DNA of 64,000 nucleotides from contig CAJQUW010008720.1 in the NCBI GenBank assembly GCA_907163375.1, positions 1 through 64,000 of the forward strand. The letters are read 5' to 3'. This document shows positions 54,071-64,000 of the stretch, in pieces. The DNA is from Prostheceraeus crozeri (lineage: Eukaryota; Platyhelminthes; Polycladida; Euryleptidae). The notes under the pieces are model-generated. The model was not told the DNA's origin and did no database searches. It worked only from the letters and a program-made list of their open reading frames with translations. The translations under genes were made by a program, and so were the position numbers. Positions within the stretch are counted from its first letter, which is position 1. Each line of letters begins with the position of its first letter.

Positions 54071-55055
54071 GCATCTAGGTCAATGGTGAACCGAATTTAT
54101 GGATTCGACAATACACCGATTTTATTCATAAGATAACGGTGCGCATGATAAAATGGCTTGCTGATTTGCTTTCGCCGCCATGTAGATGACGCTTTGTGAT
54201 GACTGATATTTTCCCTTTCTCACTCAACCTGCGGCCTCAAAGCGGTGAAAGGGTGAAAACGGAGTCGCAATAAGGCTTTGTCGTCTGAAGCTCATGCTTC
54301 TTTGGGTTCTACCTTGTCGGAAAGGTTTATTGTCGGCGGTTTGTGACCGTGCTCCGGCTAACTAGCAGGCTCTGGAATATTATTTTTATTTTACTGGTCA
54401 TTGAATTTATTTATGTTTGATTAATTTTTCATTCTTTTTCTCCACGTTTGTTTATTTTAAATGTGTGGTAGGCTTCGGCCGTCCCAATTAACACCACTCC
54501 CTGGTTTGCGAGATATGAACAGTCATCAGATGTTTCATGTTGTTGAATCAGGTTTTTGGGCATGGCACTTATTTGGCTCATTTGTGATCGAACTTCCTTC
54601 CACTGCTCTCTTTTGCACTTCCCCATTTGTTGCAGGTTAAGGTGTGACAGATCCAACGTATTCACGGCATACGGGCGTCAGGTAGTTCGAGGGTCCCGAA
54701 CCCACTGGTAATGCTTTGGGAGGCAGGCCCGGTCAACTGCTCGAAAAAAGGCGGTACAGTTCCACTGCCACGGACATGCGTGGGTAGCTTTACTGAGGGG
54801 TTTAGCCCGTGTAGCTGTATCCGGTTCCTCTGTGGCCTACCTGACTTGTACCCATTGTTACGGCAAAGGGGTTCTCATTTGGGTTTCTTCAAGCTTTTGC
54901 GACATGAACTGTGCCTATAAGTGACTTTTTTGCGTATTATTTATTGCAGCTTTGTTGCTATTATTTACGTTTTTCTGATGCCTTCCAAAGTTTCTTGTAT
55001 CACTTTGTTGTACAGTATAATTTTCGTTTATTTGATTGATATTCCATGAGAAATT

Positions 55056-57951
55056 ATGAAAATGAGAAAGACACACAAGAAACGTAGTCAAGCCGTCAAG
55101 CTCAAAACCCCTCTCAGGATCAGCTTCAGCAACGTAAGAGGACTGAGGTCCAATTACGACGACATCAACATCTTCCTGCAAGGTAAGTCACCAGATCTTC
55201 TAGCCCTGTCGGAAACCAGGTTAGATCCCAGTGTTTCATCAAGCGACGTTACTCCTGATGGATACATATTTCACCGGATGGATAAAGCACCTTGTCATGG
55301 TCTTGGAGTCTATGCCAAGACAAGCCTTCCCTTGAGAAGGCTTTGTAGCTCAGAGGATCCAAGGCATGAGTATCTTGCCTTCATTGCGCCGCTGCAGAAG
55401 ACCACTCTTCTTCTATTTTTCCTATACCGCTCTCCATCAACTAATGCGGATATTTTCAATGTTCTTTCTGACAAGATCGATTCTCTTCTACAAGAGTATC
55501 CCAGCGCTGAAGTTGCCGTTTTTGGTGACTTCAACGTGCACAATGTTGACTGGCTTGTGCACTCACGCACCACCGATCTCTCCGGTCAGGCAGCCCAGGA
55601 TTTCGCTGTCTCTCACAACCTTAGTCAAATTGTCACTTGTCCTACCAGAGTGCCTGACCGAGCTGGTGATACTGGATATCTCCTTGACCTGTTTCTCACC
55701 TCAAATCCAACTTGTTTTTCACACAAGGTTACTTCTCCCCTCGGCACGTCTGATCACTGTGTTATCACAGTTTCTGGCAAACAAGTTTGCTCCACACCGT
55801 CTGCACCCTTCCATAGAACAGTTTATCAATTCTCCAAAGCAGACTGGTGTGGCTTCCGCACTTTTCTTAGTCAAGTTAAAGCTGAGAATTTGATTCTGAG
55901 CGAGAACGTCCACAAGTCGGCGCAAGAACTGACAGAGTGGCTTCAGATAGGGATGTTGGCCTACATCCCTCACCGTACTTTCCAAATGAAGCCTCACTCA
56001 CAACCTTGGTTTACACCAGAATGTGCAGCTGCAAGTTGCCAGCGTGACCACTTTTTCCATAAGTATAAGCGTGACAGTAGCGCTGGCAATCTTGAATTGT
56101 ACAAAACCGCACGTAGACATTGCAAGGAAACCATACATCAGGCCAAAAGCCGTTACGCTTTGTATGTACGGAAATCCATTGCTACCCAAAAGCTTGGCTC
56201 CAAGGACTTCTGGAGGATTTACAACAGTGTCACCAATAGGAACAAATCCTCCATCCCAGCACTCCGTCATGCCGAAGTCAGTACTTCTATGGCGACAACC
56301 TCAGCAGAGAAAGTCGAGCTTCTTTGCAAAGAGTTTGCGAAGAATTCGTCATTAGACGATGGAGGTAGAATTCCACCTCCAATTCCCATGCGCACTGATG
56401 AGACAGTTAGTCCTCCTTCAGTCACAGTCCGAAACGTCAAAAAGATCATCGCCGGTCTCGATAGCTCTAAGTCTAGTGGACCAGACGGCATCCCGGTTTC
56501 GGTCTTCAAGCATCTCTCACCTGAGCTTTCTCCACTTTTATCTAAACTGTTCAGTAGAAGTGTATCCACCGGTGAGTTTCCCTCTTGTTGGAAAGTAGCT
56601 TCCGTGGTTCCAGTTCCAAAGAAAGGTTCTGACTCATCTCTTCCATCTAGTTACCGTCCTATCAGCCTGCTTCCAATTGCTGGCAAGATTTTTGAAGCAG
56701 TGATTAACCAACACATTGTTAACTTCCTTGAAACTCAGAACCTTCTATCAGAAGAACAGTATGGCTTCAGGCACTCTCGATCAACTGCAGATCTTCTTTC
56801 ATATGTCACTGAACATGTGAGTCGTGTCCTTGACAGGCAAGGTGAGACGAGATCAGTTGCCTTGGATATTTCCAAGGCATTCGATAAAGTCTGGCATCAG
56901 GGACTCCTTATGAAGCTAAAGTCCTATGGAGTTGCTGATCAACTCCGCAAACTTCTTGCTTCTTTCCTTAGTGACCGGCAGATATCTGTCATCTTAGATG
57001 GCCAAAAGTCTTCCACCAAGTTTGTCAATGCAGGAGTTCCTCAAGGGTCAATTTTGGGACCCACTCTTTTTCTGCTGTACATCAACGACCTCCCAGACTG
57101 CCTAGTGAGTAAATTGGTGATGTATGCAGATGACACAACACTCTTCAATTCCAATGAGCGACTCGCTAAAAACACTCAGCAACGTCAGCAGTTATGCGAC
57201 GTTCTTAATGAAGACTTACGCAGGGTCTCAGAATGGGGCGCCAATTGGCTTGTTTCCTTCAATCCTTCAAAAACTCAGAGTATTCTGCACTCACGACTTA
57301 AAGGAGATGATGATGATCATAGCATTAAGATGTCAGATAATAGGATCAGAGAACAAGATTCCATCTCCTTCCTTGGATTGTCGGTTACGAAAGACTTGTC
57401 ATGGAAACCGTACATCCAATCCATTAGCAAGCAGGCAGCTCAACGCATTGGTAGTCTATCGTGCCAGCAGCCATCTTCCACCACAGACTGTCTGCTATCT
57501 TTACAAGTCCACTATTCGTCCTTTGATGGAGTATTGTTGTCATCTGTGGGCAGGCGCCCCACAAACGCATCTTAACCTCCTTGAACGGGTTGAGAAACGT
57601 GTCAAGAATCTCATGGGTGAAAAACTTGCTAGCAAGTTGCAGCCGCTCTCCGTCAGACGGGATGTTGCTTCACTCAGTCTCTTTTACAGGTACTATTTCG
57701 GTAGAAGCAGCTCTGCAGTAAATGAGTGCTTACCCAAACCTAAGATCTTCTCCAGAAGCACACGCAGAGCTAATGCACTCACATGCTATAATGTGAGCTT
57801 AGAACGCGCACGCACTGTGAGTCGCTCGAAAAGCTTTTTTGTTCGCACGGCACAGCTTTGGAATCAGCTTCCCCAGACCACTTTCCCTGACCAATACAAT
57901 CTTGATACTTTCAAGAGGCGTGCGAATAGGTTTCTGATGGGGGCAGCTTAA
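55056..57951 (+). pseudogene. LINE ORF2 (endonuclease plus reverse transcriptase), one frameshift
   Basis: The start is MKMRKTHKKRSQAVKLKTPL, with an in-frame stop three codons upstream. An APE-type endonuclease comes first: SNVRGLRSN, Glu 53 in ALSETRLD, GDFNVHNVDW near 160, and TSDH near 230. The reverse transcriptase follows: SSGPDGIPVSVFK, SYRPISLLPIAGK, LDISKAFDKVWHQGLL, GVPQGSILGPTLFLLYINDL and the catalytic MYADDTTLF (Asp 692, 693). The frame is open to about 57,450, where one base is lost. It continues in another frame ([20 protein letters not shown] ... [15 protein letters not shown]) to the stop at 57951. A single lesion means a young copy or a sequencing error. No ORF1 was recognised. 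Confidence 0.92.
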
Positions 57952-58024
57952 TCAGATTAGAAGATCTGTTTTTTTTTCTTTTATTTATTCAAAGTAATAC
58001 AATTTATTAGTTTTTCATTGAGTA

Positions 58025-58064
58025 ACCCCTAGCTTCGTTCATGGCTCATAGCTGTGCTAGGGGT
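58025..58064 (+). repeat. 3' UTR hairpin of the LINE
   Basis: ACCCCTAGC and GCTAGGGGT pair perfectly around a 22-base loop, just upstream of the A-rich tail. Conserved 3' stem-loops are used by several LINE clades for recognition by their reverse transcriptase, so this is a plausible recognition element. Confidence 0.75.
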
Positions 58065-58090
58065 GAAAATTCAGTAAAAAAAAATTAAAA

Positions 58091-58814
58091 AAATTGGATC
58101 AACAACCGAATCAACTTTCATTTTGATATGTTACTTGACTTAAGGAAATTTTATGATATGAATATTTCAAATTGAAGCGGAGGTCGCTCGTCACGAATGT
58201 ATCGAAGTTAGTTTCGCTATAATAATGACGTAAATGGACCAGAGTTCCTATTCGGTCTCAAAAATCCGGAAGAGCGTTATGGGCACTAGAAAACAGCTTT
58301 GGCATTGATTGACCCCATACACCAGCATTACAAGCTGACACTCGATAAAAGGCAGTGGCCTTAACTTGATAAGTAAAATGCACATCTACACCTTCTTGTG
58401 CACAATACGTGGTTTTTCAGCATTACGATTTTCGCACATTAGATCAATTTTCCTTCATCGCTGGCCCTATTTCGATGTACTTCGAGATCATGAAGGATGT
58501 ATTTCAATGGACTCTAAGTCCATTGAAAAAGTAACTTTCTTTTGGATCTCTGTCTTCATCCTGGATCCTTTTTGGGTGACATTTGCTTTTATAGACACGT
58601 GACAGTCTTGCTTGCACTTACACTGTGCGATCGTACGTGTGTGCATCATTTGCAATGTTAATGCCTACTTGTATGTAAATCAAAAATATGAAGAATTTCA
58701 AATACTGTAGATGGATATAAAGGCGCAAGAGATATCTGCAAAATTCGTATACATCAAGTTCATTGACGAGGACTTAAGGAAGCGATGTCTAATTTTTTAT
58801 GAATTCAACTTTCA
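58091..58814. other. Intron sequence, nothing recognised
   Basis: No exon or element is supported between the two LINE copies. Confidence 0.45.
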
Positions 58815-59190
58815 AGATGCCTTCGTCTCCTGAGTCATCATCGTCACTAGCCGTTGTTGTCCCACTGCTGGTCGAAGGTCATTCCTTTCCTTCTCCATCG
58901 AATGCGATCTTGTGCTAGTCTCCTCCAGTTGTCGTCGATTTCGTGTAATTCATCCCTCCACCTTGACAATAGTCGGCCCCTTTTCCTTGTTTCTCCTCGA
59001 GGTGTCCACTCCGTCTGCGTCTTAGTCCATCTTTCGTCCTTGAGTCTCATCACGTGACGAGCCCATCTACATTTCGACTCTTTAGCTGTTCTTGCAATGT
59101 CTCGAACTTTTGTTTGACTTCGAATCCACATGTTTGTTTTTCGTTCTTTTTTTGTTATTCCTAACATTCTCCTGAGTATCAACTTAAAAA
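58815..59190 (-). mobile_element. 5'-truncated RTE-type LINE 3' end
   Basis: A 111-codon frame reads ILRRMLGITKKERKTNMWIR, then SKCRWARHVMRLKDERWTK, TEWTPRGETRKRGRLLSRWR and AQDRIRWRRKGMTFDQQWDN-stop. This is the C-terminal end of RTE-clade ORF2 (RWARHV, EWTPRG...GRxxxRW and the final W of QQW are typical). After the stop comes GATGATGACTCAGGAGACGA, a short 3' UTR. The open frame suggests a young insertion. It is in sense orientation in an intron. Confidence 0.85.
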
Positions 59191-60021
59191 AGACAGAATT
59201 CCGGAAAACCGAGATTCTTGATGCTGAATTTTCGGAACTTCAGTACCCTGACCTTCGCCTCAATTTTTAGACGAATCTCGAGACCCATCCTTTTCAAAAA
59301 TCCTTTCGAAAAGTCCGGAAAATCGAGATCCTTGGCATAGACGTGGTAGTAACACTATGAATCAAGCACGCAAACATGCTGTACAGTACATGCATAAGAC
59401 TGTTCACTACACTGCGGTAATGATCCAAGACAGGTCAACCGTGAAACGAGTTGTTTGATCGACGGGTGGGTCTCCCCTTCTTCGGAAGGATCTTTGGACT
59501 GCATAAATTTACCCGGTGATTATCTTTTGACTTTCAGAAAATTATCTTATTTAATATTATAAAATGTTAAGTCCAATTTAATCTTAGTAACTTAGGTCTC
59601 TTGCATCGGTTGGACAATTAAAGCCTGATATCTCCGAGAGACTTCGGGATTTTTCTATGTACCTAAGAAATTTTGTGAAAATTGATAGGTAGGCATACCT
59701 ACTAAATTTGACTGATATGCATGAAGATTCCTTGGAGTACGAAGTAATGCCTAGCCTGAAAATTAGACGTCAACATAAAAATCTATAGACCCTAACGATA
59801 GATTGAACAAAGTCAAACGCAAATTTCAAAAATCGCATAGTCATTATATTTTTAGGATATAGGATGATCCTCTAAAAGCTTGTTCTGACATTGTTGACTT
59901 TTCAAGACGAATGTTCTACGAGTGAAATTTACCCCGTGCCTACTAAATGAGTGACTGATTCTTGAAAAGGGTAAGTAGACAACGCAAAAAAAAGAATTGT
60001 CAACAACGATTAATTGCTTAC
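59191..60021. other. Intron sequence, nothing recognised
   Basis: No exon or element is supported. Confidence 0.45.
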
Positions 60022-60458
60022 CCGCACATGGAGACTGTGCCTAAATACACAATCCAAATATTCCACTCGGAATCGGACAGCATGGTAGTAACCATCAACT
60101 TGTATCATAGGTTGCAAGCGATCCAAAAGAAGAGTGTAAGAGCAACCATTGATAGTCACCTCCTGAACCACTTGATTAGGATCCTGTGTACATGGAGTTA
60201 ATAGACGTGGATCCGTGCCAATGTTGGGCATCTCATCAAGACCAGGAATACGTACAATCCATCGAGGTTTATCAATTTTTAAAGGTCTCATCCGCTGCGT
60301 AGGTCCGGAATTGGGAGGATGCATTGGTCTTGAGGGTGGTCCAAATGGTCCTCCATTACCGCCGCCAGGATTCATTGGCCTATCGTCGTGATTCATTACT
60401 GGTCGATTGTACGGACCCATGGGACGATCTGGTCTAGCATAAGAACCAATTGGACGAT
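60022..60458 (-). CDS. PCF11: PCF11-like exon b: Pro/Gly/Arg-rich to beta-rich transition
   Basis: It starts after TTTTGCAG in phase 1 and leaves in phase 0 at CGG|GTAAGC. The first third is low complexity (HRPIGSYARPDRPMGPYNRP, then GGGNGGPFGPPSRPMHPPNS). It then reads MRPLKIDKPRWIVRIPGLDE, PNQVVQEVTINGCSYTLLLD and DGYYHAVRFRVEYLDCVFRH. The alternation of short beta-like IxxDG/VxF modules is the pattern of the central region of Pcf11. The split codon with the preceding exon (C|AT, His) is consistent. Confidence 0.8.
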
Positions 60459-62310
60459 CTGCAAAATATGGAAGTATATAGGCCTACAGGAATTTCTGTA
60501 ATCTGTCACTTTGGTATGTACGACAGTGGGTTTTCTAAATATGCTACAAATCAGGCACGGCGGAATCGGGGGGGGGGGAGCATGTGCCCTCCTTAGAAAA
60601 TTTACTTTTCATGTCCTTCTCCCATAATTTAATTGATGTTCAAAATTTTCAGACATCTGATTGATTTGACAGAGCCAAAGGTTGCCGATGAGTTGCCAAT
60701 TTATCATTTTCCACTTTTATCTGATATGCACAATGCCATACAAGTGAAAACTACAGTACTTCGCAAAGTGTGGGATGGAGGCATCCATTATCATGCTTGA
60801 TAGGCAATGGATGAAGCAAACAAAAAAGCAGAATTAACTCATTTGTTTATGATAAGGGATATGTCTACGACATGTTAAGCGACTGGGGGCAAGAGAAGTG
60901 TAATTTTATCAGCCCTTTATCAGTTTTAAGAGACCTTCAGTATTGAAAGTCCATTGCACCTATCACTAACATTAGGTGCCCCTCAAAGCTCTGAGCGGTC
61001 CGTTTATCAGTATTACGCGCACGTTCGGTCTTTAGTATGGCAGCATGGAGGGTCAGTTCTTCAATCGAAAAGCAGTAGCAGTACAGATGGATTGTCTAGA
61101 AAACTGGACAATACAAATAGTTTTCTTAATTTCAATTTGTCACAAAAGTTTTTTGCAACAATGATGAATGAAACTCAGTGGCCACCACATAGCAGCTGGC
61201 ATTCAAGCGCTTTCAATCTTGAACACATTTTCACGTTTTTTTCAATAATCAGTGCGATAGAATTTTTGAAGTTGATTTTATTCAAATATAACATTGTCCT
61301 ACACAAACCATGCAAATACGAGCATTTTTATAGTGTGCATCTCCCTTAAGCACTTTTTTTAAAAAATGCATGTAGTCTGCTACTTGCAGTTATAATCAAT
61401 TAGTCTTGGTCAACTGTTTTTAACAATAATTTTGTATCATTAAATTACGAAAATTGTGTTGGAATATCACAACTTTTAGCGCATAGGAAACGGACTATTT
61501 TGATAAGTCAATTTCATCAATAATCAACTACATAAAGCCTACATCTACACAACCAATCAAGTAATTGAGGAAATCCTTAGTAATTGACAATACTCAAAAC
61601 TATCTGAAAAACTAAGATACAATCAGGGTCGTCTTGGTAATATGGAAAGTAAACACGGACAACTTGAAATTAAACAATAAAAAAATCATAGCTAGCAGAC
61701 AGTTCACACACAACCCTTTTCATGGTCTTTGAGGGGAAATTAGAAATCGAAAATAATGAAAAGGAATAGACGCTACATTCTATCGTCTATATCTTCTTCT
61801 CTTTATCAACAAGATTTATAAAACTTCTAAACGTCTTACGTCATTGACCAGACGGCTTCCTTGATCAAGTTGCGTTCACTTCCTCTCTCATTATGTCGTC
61901 TTCATTAAATATACGACTATGTTTACTAAAATGTCTTCCCAATTACGATTTTATCCACATCGAGTTTTAGTATCTATGGCTATTTCAATTTTCTCAATGT
62001 ATTTAAGTTTTGGTCATATAGTTCCTAGCGCATTCTGCACATTCATGGAGATAAATTGCATTACATTGCTATCCTAGTGCTTTTGTTTTCTGAAATGGTC
62101 ACTGAGCTATCTTTAAGTATCAGCAAAAAAATCATTTGAACGGAAAACGGCTAGTAAAGCAATGTGTGCGTAGTTTGCAGCAATGAACAAACAGAATGCG
62201 ATTAAAATTATGTAAGTGAAGCTTCAATATTTCCAGACTTATTTATCCAATATTTTCCCAGACTTCCCTAACTTTCCAAACCACCCTATTTTCCAGACTT
62301 TCCAGACCCG
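60459..62310. other. Intron sequence with one poly-G tract
   Basis: The only clear structure is an 11-base G run at 60568-60578, preceded by CGGCGGAATC. A pyrimidine-rich CCAGACTTTCCAGAC-like patch lies at about 62,230-62,310. No exon or element is supported. Confidence 0.45.
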
Positions 62311-62315
62311 AGGGC

Positions 62316-62851
62316 ATCCTGGATCAATACGCCGCTCAATGTCTGTTTCGCTTGCATCTTCTTTGGTTAATGCCCTGGTATTCTCCAGACTTCAGTTTTG
62401 TATAAATCTGTTCTCGCTGGCATTTCGGATGAGCAAGTCAGGAGACTTCAAAGTGTTATTCATGCTTCTGCCAGGCTTGTTTTCAATCTACCACGGTCAG
62501 TCCACATTAGCTACGCCATACGAAGACTCCAGTGGTTACCAGTGAGATCGTGAATTGACCTTTGTCATGTGATGATTGCCTTTCAGTGCATCAATGGTTC
62601 AGCTCCACCTTACTTGTGTAAATTGATCACCAGAACGAGTGAACTGCCAAGACGTTCTCACCTTCGCCCTGCAGCAAAGAACTGTCTGGTTGTTCAAGAT
62701 CACGACTGAAGTCAGTTGCAAGCAGGCGATTTTCCTCATATTCTGCAATAACATGGAATTGACTACCCAGTGAAATTTCATCCAATGAGTCTATGCGAAA
62801 TTTCAAGAAAGCATGTAAAACATTTTTTATGACTGACAGTCTGTAACTTTT
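62316..62851 (+). mobile_element. LINE fragment (CR1/L2/Jockey group), C-terminal end, decayed
   Basis: Plus-strand pieces in order: RRSMSVSLASSLVNALVFSR, AGISDEQVRRLQSVIHASAR, AIRRLQWLPVRS, MIAFQCINGSAPPYLCKLIT, RRSHLRPAAKN, then SAITWN and LPSEISSNESMRNFKKACKT. The order LVFSRL..., RLQWLPV, NGSAPPYL, LPSEI...FKKxxKT is the usual C-terminal end of this LINE group. At least four stops or frame changes are present, so it is older than the copy at 54-58 kb and not its direct duplicate. Confidence 0.8.
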
Positions 62852-63788
62852 CTCGTATTTTATCATTATCTTTGGTCTGTAGCCTTGAAACTCTGCATAA
62901 ATGATGCATCTCTGATAACAAATCGTGATCTAATCTGATCTTATCTAAGTGAAGGTTTGTCAGGAAATCACAAATAGAAGACTCAACTGCAACAGAAAGC
63001 GGAATGTGATGTGGCATGTTTCTCATCACACCGGCCTCAGAACTGAATGAAGTGAAACTGAAGTTCAAACGCTTCGCACGCAGAATTAGTCTGCTCGATC
63101 CCTAGTCATCGTTTCCTAGAAGGTTGGAGTCATATCTCGCATGTGATGATGAAAGGCACACACCACACACGATCTACGGTCAAAAAATACGTCGTCACTG
63201 AATAAGCAATGAGCCTCAGACAGCTCCAGCCAGTGGTGTGCGTGTGATACACATCGAGTTCTTCGTTCGGTCACACTTCGCTGTCAGAGTACCTTCATTG
63301 ATAAATCCTACGAAGAGATGGAGATTTTTGGACAAAATTTCTCACGCCTGCCAACTTCTAAACAAAGAATCTGACGGATCAACATTAACGAGAAAACTTG
63401 TGCGCAATGATCTGAATTCTTCGAATCTGAAGGGTCTGGAGAAGCATCCTTGATGGCCAAATTGCCTACTGACAGCATCTAAGACAGCGCTCATACACAA
63501 GAAAATAGATATTTTATTTTTGTCTTGAATTTGCTTTTGAAGCTTAATTCTAGCACACGACAATTCGGTAACGTCAAAAGAATCAGTACTTAATTTCGGG
63601 GAATCGGTTCCGTTACTTCCGGTTTTTTTGCAGAACTAGTTCCGAAACAGAACCGGGATTAAAACATAGTTTTAATACAGCGTCAACACAATTTAGCTCC
63701 AATTTGGATATTTTTCATATATGTAGGCTTATACTACAAACTAATTTTAGTAGGAAAGTTCACAAAACAGTATTTTTTAAGTACTTAC
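62852..63788. other. Intron sequence, nothing recognised
   Basis: No exon or element is supported. A GGTTCCG/CGGAACC-type patch lies around 63,605-63,655 (ATCGGTTCCGTTACTTCCGG ... AGTTCCGAAACAGAACCGGG), possibly a decayed inverted repeat. Confidence 0.4.
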
Positions 63789-63989
63789 GCATACGAGGTG
63801 GAATCCTTGGGCCATTTCGCATTGGTCGAGGATGTCCCATCATAGGTCGATGAAAGCCAGGACGTGGTCGTGGCATTGGTGGTGGCCCAAGCGGTTGTGG
63901 AGGTGGAGGACGGAATTGGGTGGGTCCAGGCTCATTGTTAGCAACAGGCTGTGGAATGCGCCTGGGATGTGGAGGGCGTGCTGATTCGA
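63789..63989 (-). CDS. PCF11: PCF11-like exon a: Pro/Arg-rich segment
   Basis: An excellent acceptor, GTTTCCTGCAG, ends at 63990, so the exon probably begins at 63989; it ends at ATGC|GTAAGT in phase 1. The product is low complexity: SARPPHPRRIPQPVANNEPG, then QFRPPPPQPLGPPPMPRPRP and HRPMMGHPRPMRNGPRIPPR. Pcf11 homologues have a Pro/Gly/Arg-rich region (FEGP-type repeats in vertebrates) at this place. If the acceptor is not used, the exon continues beyond the window. Confidence 0.7.
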
Positions 63990-64000
63990 CTGCAGGAAAC

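Larger units (their letters stand above)
54080..58090 (+). mobile_element. LINE (CR1/L2/Jockey group), near full length
   Basis: A long endonuclease/reverse-transcriptase frame (55056-57951) is followed by a 3' UTR with a perfect 9-bp hairpin and an A-rich tail (AGTAAAAAAAAATTAAAAAA, about 58,072-58,090). About 0.9 kb of GC-richer sequence without a clear ORF precedes the frame and may be the 5' UTR; the exact 5' end and a target duplication could not be fixed. It is antisense to the PCF11-like gene, in the intron between exons b and c. Confidence 0.8.
27629..63989 (-). other. PCF11: PCF11-like gene, 3' portion, eight exons
   Basis: Eight minus-strand segments with GT-AG borders join without a phase conflict: 63989-63789, 60458-60022, 53446-52969, 47043-46658, 39580-39446, 37365-37228, 33991-33872 and 28084-27629. 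They total 782 codons plus a stop. The predicted protein ends like animal Pcf11, the scaffold of cleavage factor II that couples 3'-end cleavage of pre-mRNA to transcription termination in the nucleus: LYEGYQCTQCGQRY...HLDYH is followed by CSVCFEGFE...SDEEEAW...DGLFYHPIC. The N-terminal CID (RNA polymerase II CTD-interaction domain) must lie beyond 64,000. Introns are 0.1-7 kb and full of transposons; exons are short and free of stops. Confidence 0.85.

Noticed and set aside
54080-55055. ORF1 of the LINE
   Set aside because: Only short, broken frames are present (for example 54711-54920), with no coiled-coil, RRM or zinc-knuckle motif.
1-64000. LTR retrotransposons, retroviral or Polinton-like copies
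   Set aside because: I found no paired long terminal repeats and no gag, protease, integrase, capsid or envelope-like frames.

Overview
The window looks like nuclear DNA of an AT-rich metazoan, most likely a marine invertebrate. Coding islands are short and flanked by GT-AG splice sites, introns run to several kb, and the DNA is crowded with animal-type transposons (piggyBac, Tc1, pogo-like, hAT, EnSpm-like, RTE and CR1/L2/Jockey-group LINEs, tRNA-derived SINEs). Nothing prokaryotic, viral or CRISPR-like was seen. The exact phylum cannot be fixed; an echinoderm or another ambulacrarian is only a guess.

Left part (1-14.4 kb) is repeat territory. A minisatellite of about 30-bp units with a higher-order period near 750 bp (1-2250) is followed by a degraded repeat family (2.5-3.9 kb), a satellite-like array carrying five poly-G tracts (4.4-6.2 kb), a 22-bp minisatellite, a broken EnSpm/CACTA-like transposase (6.9-8.1 kb), a piggyBac-type gene whose 5' part is split by two phase-consistent introns (9.26-11.6 kb), and a second, structurally complete piggyBac element between TTAA sites (11,793-14,427).

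Middle part (14.4-27.6 kb) has no gene I can support. It holds a 2.7-kb hAT-type element with a perfect 8-bp target duplication, a 224-bp hAT-type MITE, a 777-bp inverted-repeat element, a 193-bp tandem duplication and several hairpins.

Right part (27.6-64 kb) is the 3' half of one host gene on the minus strand, read here as PCF11, the scaffold subunit of pre-mRNA cleavage factor II. Eight exons (63,989 down to 27,629) join in matching phase into 782 codons: Pro/Arg-rich segment, beta-strand repeat segment, C2H2-type zinc finger, C2HC zinc finger, acidic linker exons and a tail with five TP-x-x-DE motifs. Its introns host a third piggyBac with an uninterrupted 424-codon frame, a Tc1 element, a pogo-like relic, a second hAT-type MITE, an inverted SINE pair, a nearly intact LINE and several 5'-truncated LINE pieces. 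One intron also has seven spaced copies of a GTTCGTTCGTGAC-like motif around an orphan ORF.

Identifications rest on remembered family motifs and on splice-phase consistency; no database search was possible.
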